Position numbers and translations under genes: made by a program | Part shown: positions 1-9,062 of the stretch, piece after piece | Position numbering within the stretch: position 1 is the stretch's first letter | How the letters are laid out: every line of letters begins with the position of its first letter | The notes under the pieces: generated by a model | The model's input: only the letters and a program-made list of their open reading frames with translations | Database searches by the model: none | What the model was told of the DNA's origin: nothing | Assembly: GCF_017355985.1 (NCBI RefSeq) | Contig: NZ_JAFIQU010000001.1 | Coordinates: 310,001-374,000, forward strand | DNA: 64,000 nt | Direction of reading: 5' to 3' | DNA from: Arenibaculum pallidiluteum | GTDB taxonomy: Bacteria; Pseudomonadota; Alphaproteobacteria; Azospirillales; Azospirillaceae

Positions 1-644
1 CCGGCCGCGCGGCGATCATCGGCTTCACCATGCCGCTCTGGGCGGTGATCCTGGGCGCCGTCTTCCTGAAGGAGAGAATCGACGGGCTCCGGCTCGGCGG
101 GCTGGCGCTGGGCCTGTGCGGACTCGCCGTCCTGCTGGCGCCCGACGTCGCGAACCTCGCCCGCGCCCCGTGGGGCGTCCTCCTGATGCTGGCCAGCGCC
201 TTCTCCTGGGGGGCGGGCACCGTGATCCAGAAGGCGGTGCCCTGGCGGCTCGGCGCGATCCAGCTTGCCGCCTGGCAACTCCTGATCGGCGGGCTGGCGC
301 CCCTCGCCGGCATGCTCGTTGCCGGCTCGCCGTCGACGCTGCTCACCGCCTCGGGTACGGCCTGGATCGCGATCGCCTATGTATGCGTGGTTGCGATGAT
401 GCTGTGCAACTGGACCTGGTTCCGCATCGTCGAGATCTTCCCGCCGGGGATCGCCGCGATCGGCTCGCTGGCCGTCCCCGTGGTCGGGGTCTTCAGCGGA
501 GCGCTGATGCTGGGCGAGCGCATCGGGGTCAGCGAGATCGCCTCGCTCGCGCTCGTGGTCGCCGGGCTGTTCCTGGTGCTGGTGGTCCCGGCCATCGGAC
601 GCCGCCTGCCGCGCCGGGCCACCGCGCAGCGCGAGGCCGGCTGA
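1..644 (+). CDS. EamA/DMT-family transporter, 5'-truncated by window edge
   Basis: This is the C-terminal part of a drug/metabolite-type inner-membrane transporter. The frame is already open at base 3 and ends in TGA at 642-644. About 210 residues are visible with six to seven hydrophobic segments in the paired-helix pattern of EamA domains, including a PLWAVILGAVFLKERI turn and a late GALMLGERI turn; the conserved acidic L-x-E-R motif at the end of a helix occurs in both halves of the family. The substrate cannot be told. An internal ATG at 30 lies inside the domain and is not the real start. The gene converges on the HRDC gene downstream. Confidence 0.85.
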   Translation, partial: GRAAIIGFTMPLWAVILGAVFLKERIDGLRLGGLALGLCGLAVLLAPDVANLARAPWGVLLMLASAFSWGAGTVIQKAVPWRLGAIQLAAWQLLIGGLAPLAGMLVAGSPSTLLTASGTAWIAIAYVCVVAMMLCNWTWFRIVEIFPPGIAAIGSLAVPVVGVFSGALMLGERIGVSEIASLALVVAGLFLVLVVPAIGRRLPRRATAQREAG

Positions 645-665
645 GACACCGTCGGGCAACCGCCT

Positions 666-1088
666 TCAGTCGACTGCCGTCAGATCCTCGAGCGTCTGGC
701 GCACCACCTGGACGAGGGCGGCGCCATGCTCGGCCAGGTTCAGGCCCAGCGATCCCGCGATCACCGAAAGCTCGACCTCGGTGGTGGGGGCGTAGCGGGC
801 GATCTCCTGGAGCGCGGCGTCCGGCATCAGCGCATCGCGCGCAAAGCCCATGTCCTGTGCCGTGCGGTTGCGCCAGTTGCTCAGGCTCTCCAGGATGGCC
901 GACCGGATCTGGGCGCTCTCCTCGCGCCGGCGCAGATCCTCGAAGACGACGAGGATATGCCAGGCGCCCTCGGCATAGGCGGTCTCGATCCGCTTGACCT
1001 CGACGGTGCGCAGAAACCCGGCGAGATGCTCCTCGTCCTCCTGGGTCGCGCTGTCCCTAATCTTGAAGGTCCTGACCTCGCCCTTCAT
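666..1088 (-). CDS. HRDC domain-containing protein
   Basis: A 140-residue protein whose C-terminal two thirds looks like an HRDC domain, the nucleic-acid-binding module found at the end of RecQ and RNase D. The sequence shows L-x-x-W-R near residue 78, then MPDAALQEIARYAP and a terminal helix with LAEHGAALVQVV, the usual HRDC order. The N-terminal part (MKGEVRTFKIRD...) resembles the short domain that precedes HRDC in many stand-alone alphaproteobacterial proteins. I chose the ATG at 1088; an upstream in-frame ATG at 1121 adds eleven unconvincing residues. No helicase or nuclease domain is attached, so a role in DNA or RNA metabolism is inferred from the fold only. Confidence 0.75.
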   Translation of the reverse strand: MKGEVRTFKIRDSATQEDEEHLAGFLRTVEVKRIETAYAEGAWHILVVFEDLRRREESAQIRSAILESLSNWRNRTAQDMGFARDALMPDAALQEIARYAPTTEVELSVIAGSLGLNLAEHGAALVQVVRQTLEDLTAVD

Positions 1089-1192
1089 GCCATCACCCGA
1101 GCGACAGAGAGGCTCAGACACTACCCCTTCCGCGCCCGCTTTGCCATGGCGACGTGCGGCGCCGCGAAGCTGCGTGCTATAGAGCGCGCGCC

Positions 1193-1582
1193 ATGATGCA
1201 GTTCGTTCTGTTCGCCCTCGTCGGCTGCGCCGCCGCCGTCGCCCATTACGGGACGCTGATCGTCCTGGCCGAGCTGGCGGGGGTCGGTCCGGTCTCCGCC
1301 TCCGCTGCGGGCTTCGTCGCCGGCGCCGCTGTCAGCTACGCCCTGAACTACCGCTACGTCTTCCGCAGCGACCGCGAGCACCTGCCCACCGCCGCCCGGT
1401 TCCTGACCGTCGCGCTGTTCGGGCTGGGGCTCAATAGCCTCGTCATGGCGGCGCTGACCCACCGGGCGGGCCTTCACTACCTGGCCTCGCAGGTCGCGGC
1501 GACGCTCGCCGTGATGCTGTGGAGCTACGGCGCCAACCGGTTCTGGACCTTCGGCGGGGATGCCGCCCCCCGGTCGTCCTGA
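1193..1582 (+). CDS. GtrA-family membrane protein
   Basis: A 129-residue protein with four predicted membrane helices and the GtrA signature: a first helix MMQFVLFALVGCAAAVAHY, the loop ALNYRYVF between helices two and three, and a closing NRFWTF. Members are thought to help flip or present polyprenyl-linked sugars for surface glycosylation (family knowledge). The ATG at 1193 puts the first helix at the N terminus; an in-frame ATG at 1154 would add residues without any helix. The last 58 bases overlap the 3' end of the convergent methyltransferase gene. No glycosyltransferase partner is adjacent, so its substrate is unknown. Confidence 0.85.
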   Translation: MMQFVLFALVGCAAAVAHYGTLIVLAELAGVGPVSASAAGFVAGAAVSYALNYRYVFRSDREHLPTAARFLTVALFGLGLNSLVMAALTHRAGLHYLASQVAATLAVMLWSYGANRFWTFGGDAAPRSS

Positions 1583-2283
1583 GAGGCGGGCGCCCGGCGC
1601 GCCATGAAGCTGTTCCTGTGCGGCGTCGGCCCGACGTTCCTGGGCAGCCGCTCGGCGGCGAAGCCAGCGCCGCGCAAAAGGCCCAGCATGGTATCGGGGC
1701 GGTAGGTCGAGAACCCGGCCTGGCGCCGCACGCGGCCGTAATCCGACAGCGCCATCCGCACCAGGCCGAGCAGCGCGGCCCCGAGAAAGCCGTTCGCCCG
1801 CGCGAAGCGGAGCTGCGAAAGGACGTCGCGCAGGACCGGCGTGTCCGGCTCGATCACGTCGGCGATCAGCAGCCGTCCATCGGGCTTGAGCAGCCGGTGC
1901 CAGTCGCGCATCGCGGCGGAGAGCTGGCCCGCATCGAGATACTGCAGCACCGAGACGACCAGGATCATGTCCAGGCTCGAATCGGGAAGCGCGGCCAAGT
2001 CCCCGGGATCCAGCACGCGGATGCGCGGGTGATCGCCGAGGCGCTGGCCCAGGCGCGCCCGCACGGCCTCGACCGCGTCATACAGGAAGAGGGTGCCGAT
2101 CCGCGCCGACAGCCGCCCGGCGCAGAGCGCGTCCCCGCAGCCCCAGTCCAGCACGCGGCTGTCGGCGCGGTCCGGCAGCAGGGGCTCGATATCGCTGGCG
2201 AGCCGGTCGAAATGGGCTTCGAGATTGCGCTGGTTCACGTAGATGGCATGGGGGCGCCCCCAGAACTCGATCCAGCTCGACAC
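1525..2283 (-). CDS. class I SAM-dependent methyltransferase
   Basis: A 252-residue methyltransferase. Motif I is seen as VLDWGCGDALCAG, motif II follows in LFLYDAV, and the post-motif region SLDMILVVSVLQYLDAGQL and LLKPDGRLLIADVI matches the Rossmann methyltransferase order. The substrate is not evident. The GTG at 2283 is chosen because GGAG sits about nine bases before it and the protein then starts with SSWIEFWG. An ATG at 2367 overlaps the upstream stop in an ATGA, but would add 28 residues of low-quality sequence. The gene lies directly after the HPt gene on the same strand and overlaps gtrA at its 3' end. Confidence 0.8.
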   Translation of the reverse strand: MSSWIEFWGRPHAIYVNQRNLEAHFDRLASDIEPLLPDRADSRVLDWGCGDALCAGRLSARIGTLFLYDAVEAVRARLGQRLGDHPRIRVLDPGDLAALPDSSLDMILVVSVLQYLDAGQLSAAMRDWHRLLKPDGRLLIADVIEPDTPVLRDVLSQLRFARANGFLGAALLGLVRMALSDYGRVRRQAGFSTYRPDTMLGLLRGAGFAAERLPRNVGPTPHRNSFMARRAPASQDDRGAASPPKVQNRLAP

Positions 2284-2363
2284 GCCTGCACTCCGATCAA
2301 CCCGGTGCGCAGCTTCGCCGACCCTCGGGACCGTTGGCAAGCGACGACCGCCGCCGGCGCAGG

Positions 2364-2993
2364 TCATGACGTGCCGGCGGCGAACCGCGCCTCCAGCATC
2401 GCGGCGCTCAGGGACAGGATGGCCGATACGGCGGCCAGGGCGTCCGGGTCGAAGGATGCCTGCTGAAGGTGTTCCAGGGAGGCCGCCAGGGCATCCGCGC
2501 CGAGGTTCAGCGCCATGCCCTTCATGCCATGGGCGATGCGCGCGGCACCGTCGGCGTCGCCGCGCAGCAGCGCCGTCCGGATCGAGGCGAGCTCCGCGTC
2601 TGCAGCCGCGGCGGACGCCGCCACAAGCTCGTCAAGCTCCGGGCCCATCAAGGCGCGCAGCACCGCCAGCCGGTCGGGCGAGACGATGGCGGGATAGCCC
2701 CGTCCATGGGCCGTCACGAGCATGGCCTGCCCCGACGGGTCGCGGGAAAGCGGCGCCAGGGTCAGATGCAGCGGCCCTTCCGGGCTCCCGTCCTCGCTCC
2801 ATTCCACGAAGCGGCGGGCCGCCAGGCGGCCGCGCCAGGGTGTCGGGGGTGGGTCCGGGACCCACAGCGCCGCGGCCGGGCCGGAGGTCGCCAGCATATC
2901 CACCGCACCGCCCGGGGCGACCAGGTACAGCACCGCGGGCAGCTCCACGGATGCGACCGCGGCGCGCCGCGCCGCGAGTATGGCGTCGGACAT
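2364..2993 (-). CDS. HPt (histidine phosphotransfer) domain protein
   Basis: A 209-residue protein with a C-terminal four-helix HPt domain: RIAHGMKGMALNLGA around residues 153-166 contains the phosphorylatable His155 and the following Lys-Gly of the H-x-x-K-G core. HPt proteins relay phosphate between receiver domains in multistep phosphorelays (family knowledge). The first ~110 residues form an unrecognised small domain (VELPAVLYLVAPGGAVDML...) that may be a sensory or docking module. The ATG at 2993 follows a strong GGGGGAGG. No histidine kinase lies beside it, so its partners are unknown; the downstream methyltransferase may be co-transcribed. Confidence 0.8.
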   Translation of the reverse strand: MSDAILAARRAAVASVELPAVLYLVAPGGAVDMLATSGPAAALWVPDPPPTPWRGRLAARRFVEWSEDGSPEGPLHLTLAPLSRDPSGQAMLVTAHGRGYPAIVSPDRLAVLRALMGPELDELVAASAAAADAELASIRTALLRGDADGAARIAHGMKGMALNLGADALAASLEHLQQASFDPDALAAVSAILSLSAAMLEARFAAGTS

Positions 2994-3181
2994 CTGGCCT
3001 CCCCCGGCATGGTGGCGCAGCCGGTCTGGACGCGACCCGGCGACGCGACCCCGGGACGCGCACCGCGCAGGGGGCGGCATGTTGCCTCGCCGCGGGACGC
3101 GTCGCTATGGTAGTTCAAAGAAACTGAGTGCCCCGCGGCCCGCGGCAAGGGCCCCGTCGTGGCCGCTGGAGGAGTCGAATC

Positions 3182-4360
3182 ATGAGCCGTGCGCCGTTCG
3201 TTTGGGAGGACCCGCTTCTTCTCGAGGAGGAGCTGACCGAGGAAGAGCGGCTGGTGCGCGACAGCGCGCGCGCCTACTGCCGGGAGCAGCTGATGCCGCG
3301 GGTGCTCGAGGCGAACCGGCACGAGATCTTCCACCGCGAGATCATGTCCGAGATGGGCGCGCTCGGCCTGCTGGGCTCGACCCTGCCCGAGGAATACGGC
3401 TGCGCCGGGACCTCCTACACGGCCTACGGGCTTATCGCCCGCGAGGTGGAGCGCGTCGACAGTGGCTATCGCTCGGCCATGTCGGTGCAGTCCTCGCTGG
3501 TCATGTATCCGATCTACGCCTACGGCTCCGAGGAGCAGCGCCGCCGCTACCTGCCGGGCCTGGCCTCGGGCGAGCTGGTCGGCTGCTTCGGCCTGACCGA
3601 GCCCGATGCCGGCTCGGACCCCGCCGGGATGAAGACGCGCGCCCGCCGCACGGCGGACGGTTACGTGATCTCCGGCTCCAAGCAGTGGATCACGAACTCG
3701 CCCATCGCCGACGTCTTCGTGGTCTGGGCCAAGGACGAGGAGGACGTGATCCGCGGCTTCGTGCTGGAAAAGGGCATGAAGGGCCTTTCGGCGCCGAAGA
3801 TCGAGGGCAAGTTCTCGCTGCGCGCGTCGATCACCGGCGGCATCGCCATGGACGAGGTGCGTGTTCCCGAGAGCGCGATGCTGCCGGGGGTGAAAGGCCT
3901 CAAGGGACCGTTCGGCTGCCTGAACAACGCCCGCTTCGGCATCTCCTGGGGCGCCATGGGCGCGGCCGAGTTCTGCTGGCACCAGGCCCGCGACTACGTG
4001 CTCGAGCGCAAGATGTTCGGCCGCCCCCTGGCGGCCAACCAGCTGATCCAGAAGAAGCTCGCCGACATGCAGACGGAGATCACGCTGGGCCTCGTGGCGG
4101 CGCTGCGCCTGGGGCGGCTGAAGGACCAGGATCGCTGCCCGCCCGAGGCGATCTCGCTGATGAAGCGCAACAACTGCGGCAAGGCGCTCGACATCGCCCG
4201 CGTGGCCCGCGACATGCTCGGCGGCAACGGGATCGCCGACGAGTACCACGTGATCCGCCACGTGATGAACCTCGAGGCCGTGAACACCTACGAGGGCACG
4301 CACGACATCCACGCGCTGATCCTCGGCCGTGCCATCACCGGCATCCAGGCCTTCTCCTGA
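3182..4360 (+). CDS. gcdH: glutaryl-CoA dehydrogenase
   Basis: A 392-residue acyl-CoA dehydrogenase that matches the glutaryl-CoA dehydrogenase subgroup, which oxidises and decarboxylates glutaryl-CoA to crotonyl-CoA in lysine and tryptophan breakdown. Seen: the FAD-contact stretch [14 protein letters not shown], the [18 protein letters not shown] loop, [20 protein letters not shown], and [20 protein letters not shown] holding the catalytic base near Glu371. The length is that of the family. The ATG at 3182 follows GGAGGAGTC. The next gene, a CoA transferase, starts within the stop (TGATG), implying translational coupling and a glutarate/glutaryl-CoA route. Confidence 0.93.
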   Translation: MSRAPFVWEDPLLLEEELTEEERLVRDSARAYCREQLMPRVLEANRHEIFHREIMSEMGALGLLGSTLPEEYGCAGTSYTAYGLIAREVERVDSGYRSAMSVQSSLVMYPIYAYGSEEQRRRYLPGLASGELVGCFGLTEPDAGSDPAGMKTRARRTADGYVISGSKQWITNSPIADVFVVWAKDEEDVIRGFVLEKGMKGLSAPKIEGKFSLRASITGGIAMDEVRVPESAMLPGVKGLKGPFGCLNNARFGISWGAMGAAEFCWHQARDYVLERKMFGRPLAANQLIQKKLADMQTEITLGLVAALRLGRLKDQDRCPPEAISLMKRNNCGKALDIARVARDMLGGNGIADEYHVIRHVMNLEAVNTYEGTHDIHALILGRAITGIQAFS

Positions 4361-5571
4361 TGCCGGGTTCGCTCGCGCATCTGCGCGTCCTGGACCTCAG
4401 CCGCGTCCTCGCAGGCCCCTGGGCCGGCCAGGCGCTGGCCGACCTGGGCGCCGACGTGGTCAAGGTCGAGCGCCCGGGCCAGGGTGACGACACCCGCGGC
4501 TGGGGTCCGCCCTATCTCAAGGACGCCGACGGGCGCGATACCTCGGAGGCCGCGTATTTCCTGGCGGCGAACAGGGGCAAGCGGTCCCTGACGCTCGATA
4601 TCGCTTCGCCCCGCGGCGGCGAGGTCGCGCGGGCCTTGGCCGCCAGGGCGGACGTCGTGCTGGAGAACTACAAGGTCGGCACCCTGGCGAAATACGGGCT
4701 CGACTATGCGAGCCTGAAGGCCATCAACCCCGGCCTCGTCTACTGTTCGATCACCGGCTTCGGCCAGGACGGCCCCTACGCCGCGCGGGCGGGCTACGAC
4801 TTCATGATCCAGGGAATGGCCGGGCTTATGAGCGTTACCGGCGAGCCCGACGGCCCGCCAGAAAAGGCCGGCGTGGCCCTGGTGGACATCCTGACGGGGC
4901 TCAATGCCACGATCGCTGTCCTGGCAGCGCTCGCGCACCGCGACCGGACCGGCGAGGGCCAAGCCATCGACATGGCGCTTTTCGACGTGATGGTCGCCAG
5001 CATGGCGAACCAGGCCACGAACTACTTGAGCTCGGGCCGGGCGCCGCGGCGCCTGGGCAACGCGCATCCCAACATCGTGCCCTACCAGGTCTTCGCCACG
5101 TCGGACGGGCACATCATCCTGGCGGTCGGGAACGACGGCCAGTTCCAGAAGTTCTGCGCCGTCGCCGGCCGCCCCGAGATCGCGGCCGACCCGCGCTTCG
5201 CGCGCAACGCGGACCGTGTGCGCAACCGGGCCGAGCTGATCCCGATCCTGGAGACGGCGATCCGCGAGCGGCCCTCCGCGTCCTGGCTGGAGGCGCTGGA
5301 GCGCCAGGGCGTGCCCTGCGGCCCCATCAACGACATGGCCGAGGTCTTCGCCGACCCGCAGGCGGAGGCCCGCGGCCTCAGAGTCGAGATGCCGCATCCC
5401 GCGGCCGGTACGGTCCCGCTGGTGGCATCGCCCTTCCGCCTCTCGGCGACCCCGGTCGAGTATCGCCGCCCGCCGCCGCTTCTGGGGCAGCATGCCGGCG
5501 AGGTGCTGGCGGATTGGCTGGAGCTCGGCGAGGACGCCATCGATGATCTCCGCCGGGCCGCCGTGATCTGA
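4360..5571 (+). CDS. class III (CaiB/BaiF) CoA transferase, probably glutarate CoA-transferase
   Basis: A 403-residue class III CoA transferase. It begins with the family opening LRVLDLSRVLAGPWAGQALADLGADVVKVE, has LENYKVGTLAKYGLDYASL and ITGFGQDGPYAARAGYD, and places the likely catalytic aspartate near residue 209 in MALFDVMVA. Members move CoA between carboxylic acids through an aspartyl-CoA thioester (family knowledge). Because its ATG overlaps the gcdH stop, a succinyl-CoA:glutarate CoA-transferase that supplies glutaryl-CoA to GcdH is the best inference; other dicarboxylates are possible. Confidence 0.88.
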   Translation: MPGSLAHLRVLDLSRVLAGPWAGQALADLGADVVKVERPGQGDDTRGWGPPYLKDADGRDTSEAAYFLAANRGKRSLTLDIASPRGGEVARALAARADVVLENYKVGTLAKYGLDYASLKAINPGLVYCSITGFGQDGPYAARAGYDFMIQGMAGLMSVTGEPDGPPEKAGVALVDILTGLNATIAVLAALAHRDRTGEGQAIDMALFDVMVASMANQATNYLSSGRAPRRLGNAHPNIVPYQVFATSDGHIILAVGNDGQFQKFCAVAGRPEIAADPRFARNADRVRNRAELIPILETAIRERPSASWLEALERQGVPCGPINDMAEVFADPQAEARGLRVEMPHPAAGTVPLVASPFRLSATPVEYRRPPPLLGQHAGEVLADWLELGEDAIDDLRRAAVI

Positions 5572-5572
5572 C

Positions 5573-6472
5573 ATGCAGGACCAGGACAATCGCCGCGGCA
5601 TCGTGATGATGCTGCTCGGCATGACGCTGTTCGCCTGGAACGATGCGCTCGGCAAGTGGCTCGTGGTGGGCTATCCCGTCGCCATGATCCTGGCGGTGCG
5701 CAGCCTGTTCGCCCTGGCGGTGCTGACGCCGCCGCTGCGGCGGACCGGGCTGCGCTGGGACGCCGTGCGCCGACGCCCGGGCACGCATTTGTTCCGGGCC
5801 TTCTGCAACACCGCCGAGATCGGCTGCTTCTACTGGGCGGTGCGCGACCTGCCGCTTGCCGAGGTGATGACGATCTACATGGCGGCGCCGCTGCTGGTCA
5901 CCGCTCTCTCGGTGCCGCTCCTGGGAGAGCGGGTGGGCTGGCGGCGATGGCTCGCCGTGGGCGTCGGTTTCGGCGGCGTCGTCATGGTGCTGCAGCCCTC
6001 CGGGGCGCTGGCGCCCATGCCGTCGCTGGTAGCGGTTCTAGGCACGGTATGCTTCTCGCTGGGCATGCTGGCCACCCGCTCGCTGCGCGATACCGGGCCT
6101 GCGGTGCTGGCATGGCAGCAGACCGTCGTGTCGCTGCTGTGCGGCGGCGTGCTCCTGCCCTGGATCTGGGTACCGCCCGGGCCCGTGGACTTCCTGCTGA
6201 TGGGTCTGCTGGGCATCGTCGCCCTGGGCGCACATCTGGCGCTGAACCGGTCGCTGCAGCTCGCCCCCGCGGCGATTGTCGTGCCCTTCCAGTACATCTC
6301 CATCGTCTGGGCGGTGGTGCTGGGTGTCACGATCTGGAACGACGTGCCATCGGCACAGGCGGGCGCGGGCGCCCTGCTGATCGTTGCCAGCGGCCTCTAC
6401 ATCTTCCACCGCGAGCAGCAGGCCGCCCGCGGCTCCACGGCAGAGGCGGTGGCGTCCGAGGCGCCGCCTTGA
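5573..6472 (+). CDS. EamA/DMT-family transporter
   Basis: A 299-residue inner-membrane protein with about ten hydrophobic helices in two EamA repeats, including MLLGMTLFAWNDALGKWLV at the N terminus, an acidic loop LSVPLLGERVGWRRWL at the end of repeat one, and a closing helix AGAGALLIVASGLYIF. The family exports or imports small metabolites. It starts one base after the CoA transferase stop and ends overlapping the next transporter, so it belongs to the same transcript as the glutarate genes. Its substrate may be a related organic acid, which is inference from context only. Confidence 0.88.
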   Translation: MQDQDNRRGIVMMLLGMTLFAWNDALGKWLVVGYPVAMILAVRSLFALAVLTPPLRRTGLRWDAVRRRPGTHLFRAFCNTAEIGCFYWAVRDLPLAEVMTIYMAAPLLVTALSVPLLGERVGWRRWLAVGVGFGGVVMVLQPSGALAPMPSLVAVLGTVCFSLGMLATRSLRDTGPAVLAWQQTVVSLLCGGVLLPWIWVPPGPVDFLLMGLLGIVALGAHLALNRSLQLAPAAIVVPFQYISIVWAVVLGVTIWNDVPSAQAGAGALLIVASGLYIFHREQQAARGSTAEAVASEAPP

Positions 6473-7416
6473 ACCAGATCCTGGAGGTCGTCCTCCCGGT
6501 CTTCGGCCTGGTGCTGCTGGGCTTCGCGGTCGGACGTCCTCCCCTTTTCGGGGCGGGCTCCGCCCGCGCGCTGGGCACCTTCGTCTTCTATCTGGCGCTG
6601 CCGGCCCTGCTGTTCCGCTCCATGGCCCAGCGGGGGCTTCCCGGCCGTGACGAGCTGGCCTTCTTCGCGACCTACTACCTGGCGCTCGTGGTCACCGCGG
6701 TGCCCGCGCTGGTATTCATGCGCGGCGTCTTCCGCGAGCCCCTCGCCGAGGCCGCGACGCTGACCCTCGGGGCCATCTTCTCGAACCTCGTGCTGATCGG
6801 CATACCGCTGGCGGTCCCGGCCTTCGGCCAGCGCGGCCTGCCGCTGGTGCTGCTGATCGTGACCTGCCACGCCGTGACGCTGATCGGCAGCGCCACCGTT
6901 ATGGTGGAGATGTCCCGCGCGGGCGGCGGGAAGCCCCTGGCGATCCTCGGGCGGACGGTGCTGGCGCTGCTGAAGAACCCGATCATCCTGGCGATCCTTG
7001 CGGGGACGGCCTGGGGCGCGACGGGGATCGGTCTGCCCGTCCCGCTCGACCGCACGATCTCCATGCTGTCGGCGGCCAGCGTGCCCTGCGCGCTCTTCGC
7101 CCTTGGGGCCGATCTGGTCGGCATCCGGGTGCGCGGCCTGCTCGGCCGCACGCTCGCCATCGTCGCCATCAAGCAGATGGCGCTGCCCTGCGTGGTCTGG
7201 CTGATCGGGACGTACGTGTTCGCCCTGCCGCCCTTCGAGCTCGGCGTGGCCGTCGTCCTCGGCACCCTGCCGGTCGGGCTGAACGTCTTCATCTTCGCCC
7301 AGCGCTACGGGATCCATGTGGGACCCGTCGCCAGCGCCGTGCTGGTGTCGACCGCCATCTCGGCCCTCACCACGACGATGGCGCTGCTCTGGTTCGTGCC
7401 CCAGCCCAGCGGCTAG
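6469..7416 (+). CDS. AEC-family (auxin efflux carrier-like) transporter
   Basis: A 315-residue membrane transporter with ten helices and the AEC pattern: an N-terminal FGLVLLGFAVGR, the helix-break NLVLIGIPLAVPAFG, LLKNPIILAILAG in the middle, and LGTLPVGLNVFIFAQRYG near the end. Bacterial members move small organic acids such as malate or malonate (family knowledge). The start is a TTG at 6469 that overlaps the previous stop (TTGA); it puts the first helix right at the N terminus, and no in-frame ATG fits. It is the last gene of the gcdH operon and converges on glpD. Confidence 0.88.
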   Translation: MNQILEVVLPVFGLVLLGFAVGRPPLFGAGSARALGTFVFYLALPALLFRSMAQRGLPGRDELAFFATYYLALVVTAVPALVFMRGVFREPLAEAATLTLGAIFSNLVLIGIPLAVPAFGQRGLPLVLLIVTCHAVTLIGSATVMVEMSRAGGGKPLAILGRTVLALLKNPIILAILAGTAWGATGIGLPVPLDRTISMLSAASVPCALFALGADLVGIRVRGLLGRTLAIVAIKQMALPCVVWLIGTYVFALPPFELGVAVVLGTLPVGLNVFIFAQRYGIHVGPVASAVLVSTAISALTTTMALLWFVPQPSG

Positions 7417-7463
7417 CGCCCGGGACCGGCACACTCAGCCCCGCCGGACCGGTCGCGCCGGGC

Positions 7464-8990
7464 CTATTCGGCCGCGCGGACCGGCACCTCGGCGGCCGCG
7501 AACCAAGTTTCCACCGTGCGGCGCTCGCCTGGCGAGAGATGGAGGCCGAGCTTCGAGCGGCGCCACAGGAAGTCCTCGCCGGTGCGGGCGTATTCGCGGT
7601 CGCGCGCCCAGCGCAGCTCGGCCTCGTAGACATCGCCCCCATAGCAGGTCCCGAGGGCGGCCAGCCGGTCGGCCCCGGCCAGAAGCTCCCGCGTCAGGGT
7701 GCCGTAGCTGCGGGCGTAACGCCGACGCAGCCCCTCGGGCAGCCAGGGGTACTCCAACCCCAGAGCCGCGACGAAGGCGTCGAAATCGGCGTCCGGGATG
7801 TCGCCACCGGGCAGGGTCGCATCGCGGGTCCAGCGTGTCGCGCCGTTGCCCAGCGCATGGCCGATCCGGTCGACGGCCTCCTCGGCAAGGCGCCGGAAGG
7901 TCGTGATCTTGCCACCGAATACCGAGAGCAGCGGCGCGCCGCCGTGGAGCGTGTCCATCTCCAGCACATAGTCGCGCGTGACCTTCGAGGCGTCGCCCTC
8001 GGCGTCGTCCTGCAGAGGCCTGACGCCGCTGTAGCTCCAGACAACGTCCTCCGGGCGCACGGGCTTGCGGAAGTAGCGCGAGGTCGCGGCGCAGAGATAG
8101 TCGACCTCCTCCGGCGCGATGGCGACGGAAGCAGGATCGCCGGAATAGTCCAGGTCGGTGGTGCCGATCAGGGTGAAGCGCTGCTCGTAGGGGATCGCGA
8201 AGACGATCCGCCGGTCCGTATTCTGCAGGATGTAGGCGTGATCGCCCTCGAAGACCCGGGGCACGACGATGTGGCTGCCCTTGACCAGCCGGACCTTGTG
8301 GCGGGACGGCGTGCCCAGGCGCGCCGACAGCAGGTCGGCGACCCAGGGCCCTGCGGCGTTCACGAGGCCGCGCGCGGACACCTCCATGGTTGCGCCCGTC
8401 GTGAGGTCGGCCAGCGTCGCGATCCACAGCCCGCGCTCGCGCCGGGCCGCCACGAGGCGGGTGCGCGTCAGCACGCGCGCGCCGCGCGCCTCGGCATCCA
8501 TGGCGTTCAGCACGACGAGGCGGCTGTCCTCGACCCAGCAGTCGGAATACTCGAAGGCGCGGGTGAAGCCCTCCGCCAGCGGTGCGCCCGCGGGATGGCG
8601 CGCAAGGTCGATCCCGCGCGATGGCGGCAGCAACCTGCGCCCGCCGAGATGGTCATAGAGGAACAGGCCCAGGCGCAGCATCCAGGCCGGCCGCATGCTG
8701 CGGTCGTGGGGCAGTACGAAGCGCAGCGGCCAGATGATGTGCGGCGCCGCGCGCAGCAGCACCTCGCGCTCGGCCAGCGCCTCGCGGACCAGCCGGAACT
8801 CGTAATGCTCGAGGTAGCGCAGCCCGCCATGGATCAGCTTGGTGCTGGCCGAGGACGTCGCGGAGGCCAGGTCGCCCTGCTCGCACAGCAAGACCGATAG
8901 CCCGCGCCCCGCGGCGTCACGTGCGATTCCCGCGCCGTTGATGCCGCCCCCGACCACCAGGAGATCAGCCGTCGGGCCCGCTGCCGCCAT
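7464..8990 (-). CDS. glpD: aerobic glycerol-3-phosphate dehydrogenase
   Basis: A 508-residue FAD enzyme of the GlpD family, a membrane-associated dehydrogenase that oxidises sn-glycerol-3-phosphate to dihydroxyacetone phosphate and feeds electrons to quinone. Seen: the dinucleotide motif LLVVGGGINGAGIARDAAG, the signature SSASTKLIHGGLRYLEHYEF, the substrate-region GIDLARH, GTTDLDYSG, and a C-terminal domain ending in SPGERRTVETWFA. Of the two close ATGs the one at 8990 is preferred because GGAGG lies six bases before it; the ATG at 8996 directly abuts that site. The upstream regulator gene and the two operator-like repeats at 9031-9080 indicate control by glycerol-3-phosphate. Confidence 0.95.
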   Translation of the reverse strand: MAAAGPTADLLVVGGGINGAGIARDAAGRGLSVLLCEQGDLASATSSASTKLIHGGLRYLEHYEFRLVREALAEREVLLRAAPHIIWPLRFVLPHDRSMRPAWMLRLGLFLYDHLGGRRLLPPSRGIDLARHPAGAPLAEGFTRAFEYSDCWVEDSRLVVLNAMDAEARGARVLTRTRLVAARRERGLWIATLADLTTGATMEVSARGLVNAAGPWVADLLSARLGTPSRHKVRLVKGSHIVVPRVFEGDHAYILQNTDRRIVFAIPYEQRFTLIGTTDLDYSGDPASVAIAPEEVDYLCAATSRYFRKPVRPEDVVWSYSGVRPLQDDAEGDASKVTRDYVLEMDTLHGGAPLLSVFGGKITTFRRLAEEAVDRIGHALGNGATRWTRDATLPGGDIPDADFDAFVAALGLEYPWLPEGLRRRYARSYGTLTRELLAGADRLAALGTCYGGDVYEAELRWARDREYARTGEDFLWRRSKLGLHLSPGERRTVETWFAAAEVPVRAAE

Positions 8991-9030
8991 GTCCATCCTC
9001 CGTGCGCATTTCCGGGAAACCTGCCCCGGC

Positions 9031-9047
9031 ATGTTCGCTTCAGAAAA
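9031..9047. promoter_or_regulatory. GlpR-like operator, glpD-proximal copy
   Basis: ATGTTCGCTTCAGAAAA on the plus strand contains the ATGTTCG half-site of the enterobacterial GlpR operator (family knowledge: ATGTTCG...CGAACAT). It lies about 40 bases upstream of the glpD start and 16 bases from a second copy, so a repressor tetramer could bridge both. Confidence 0.65.
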
Positions 9048-9062
9048 TGGATGTGTTCATCC

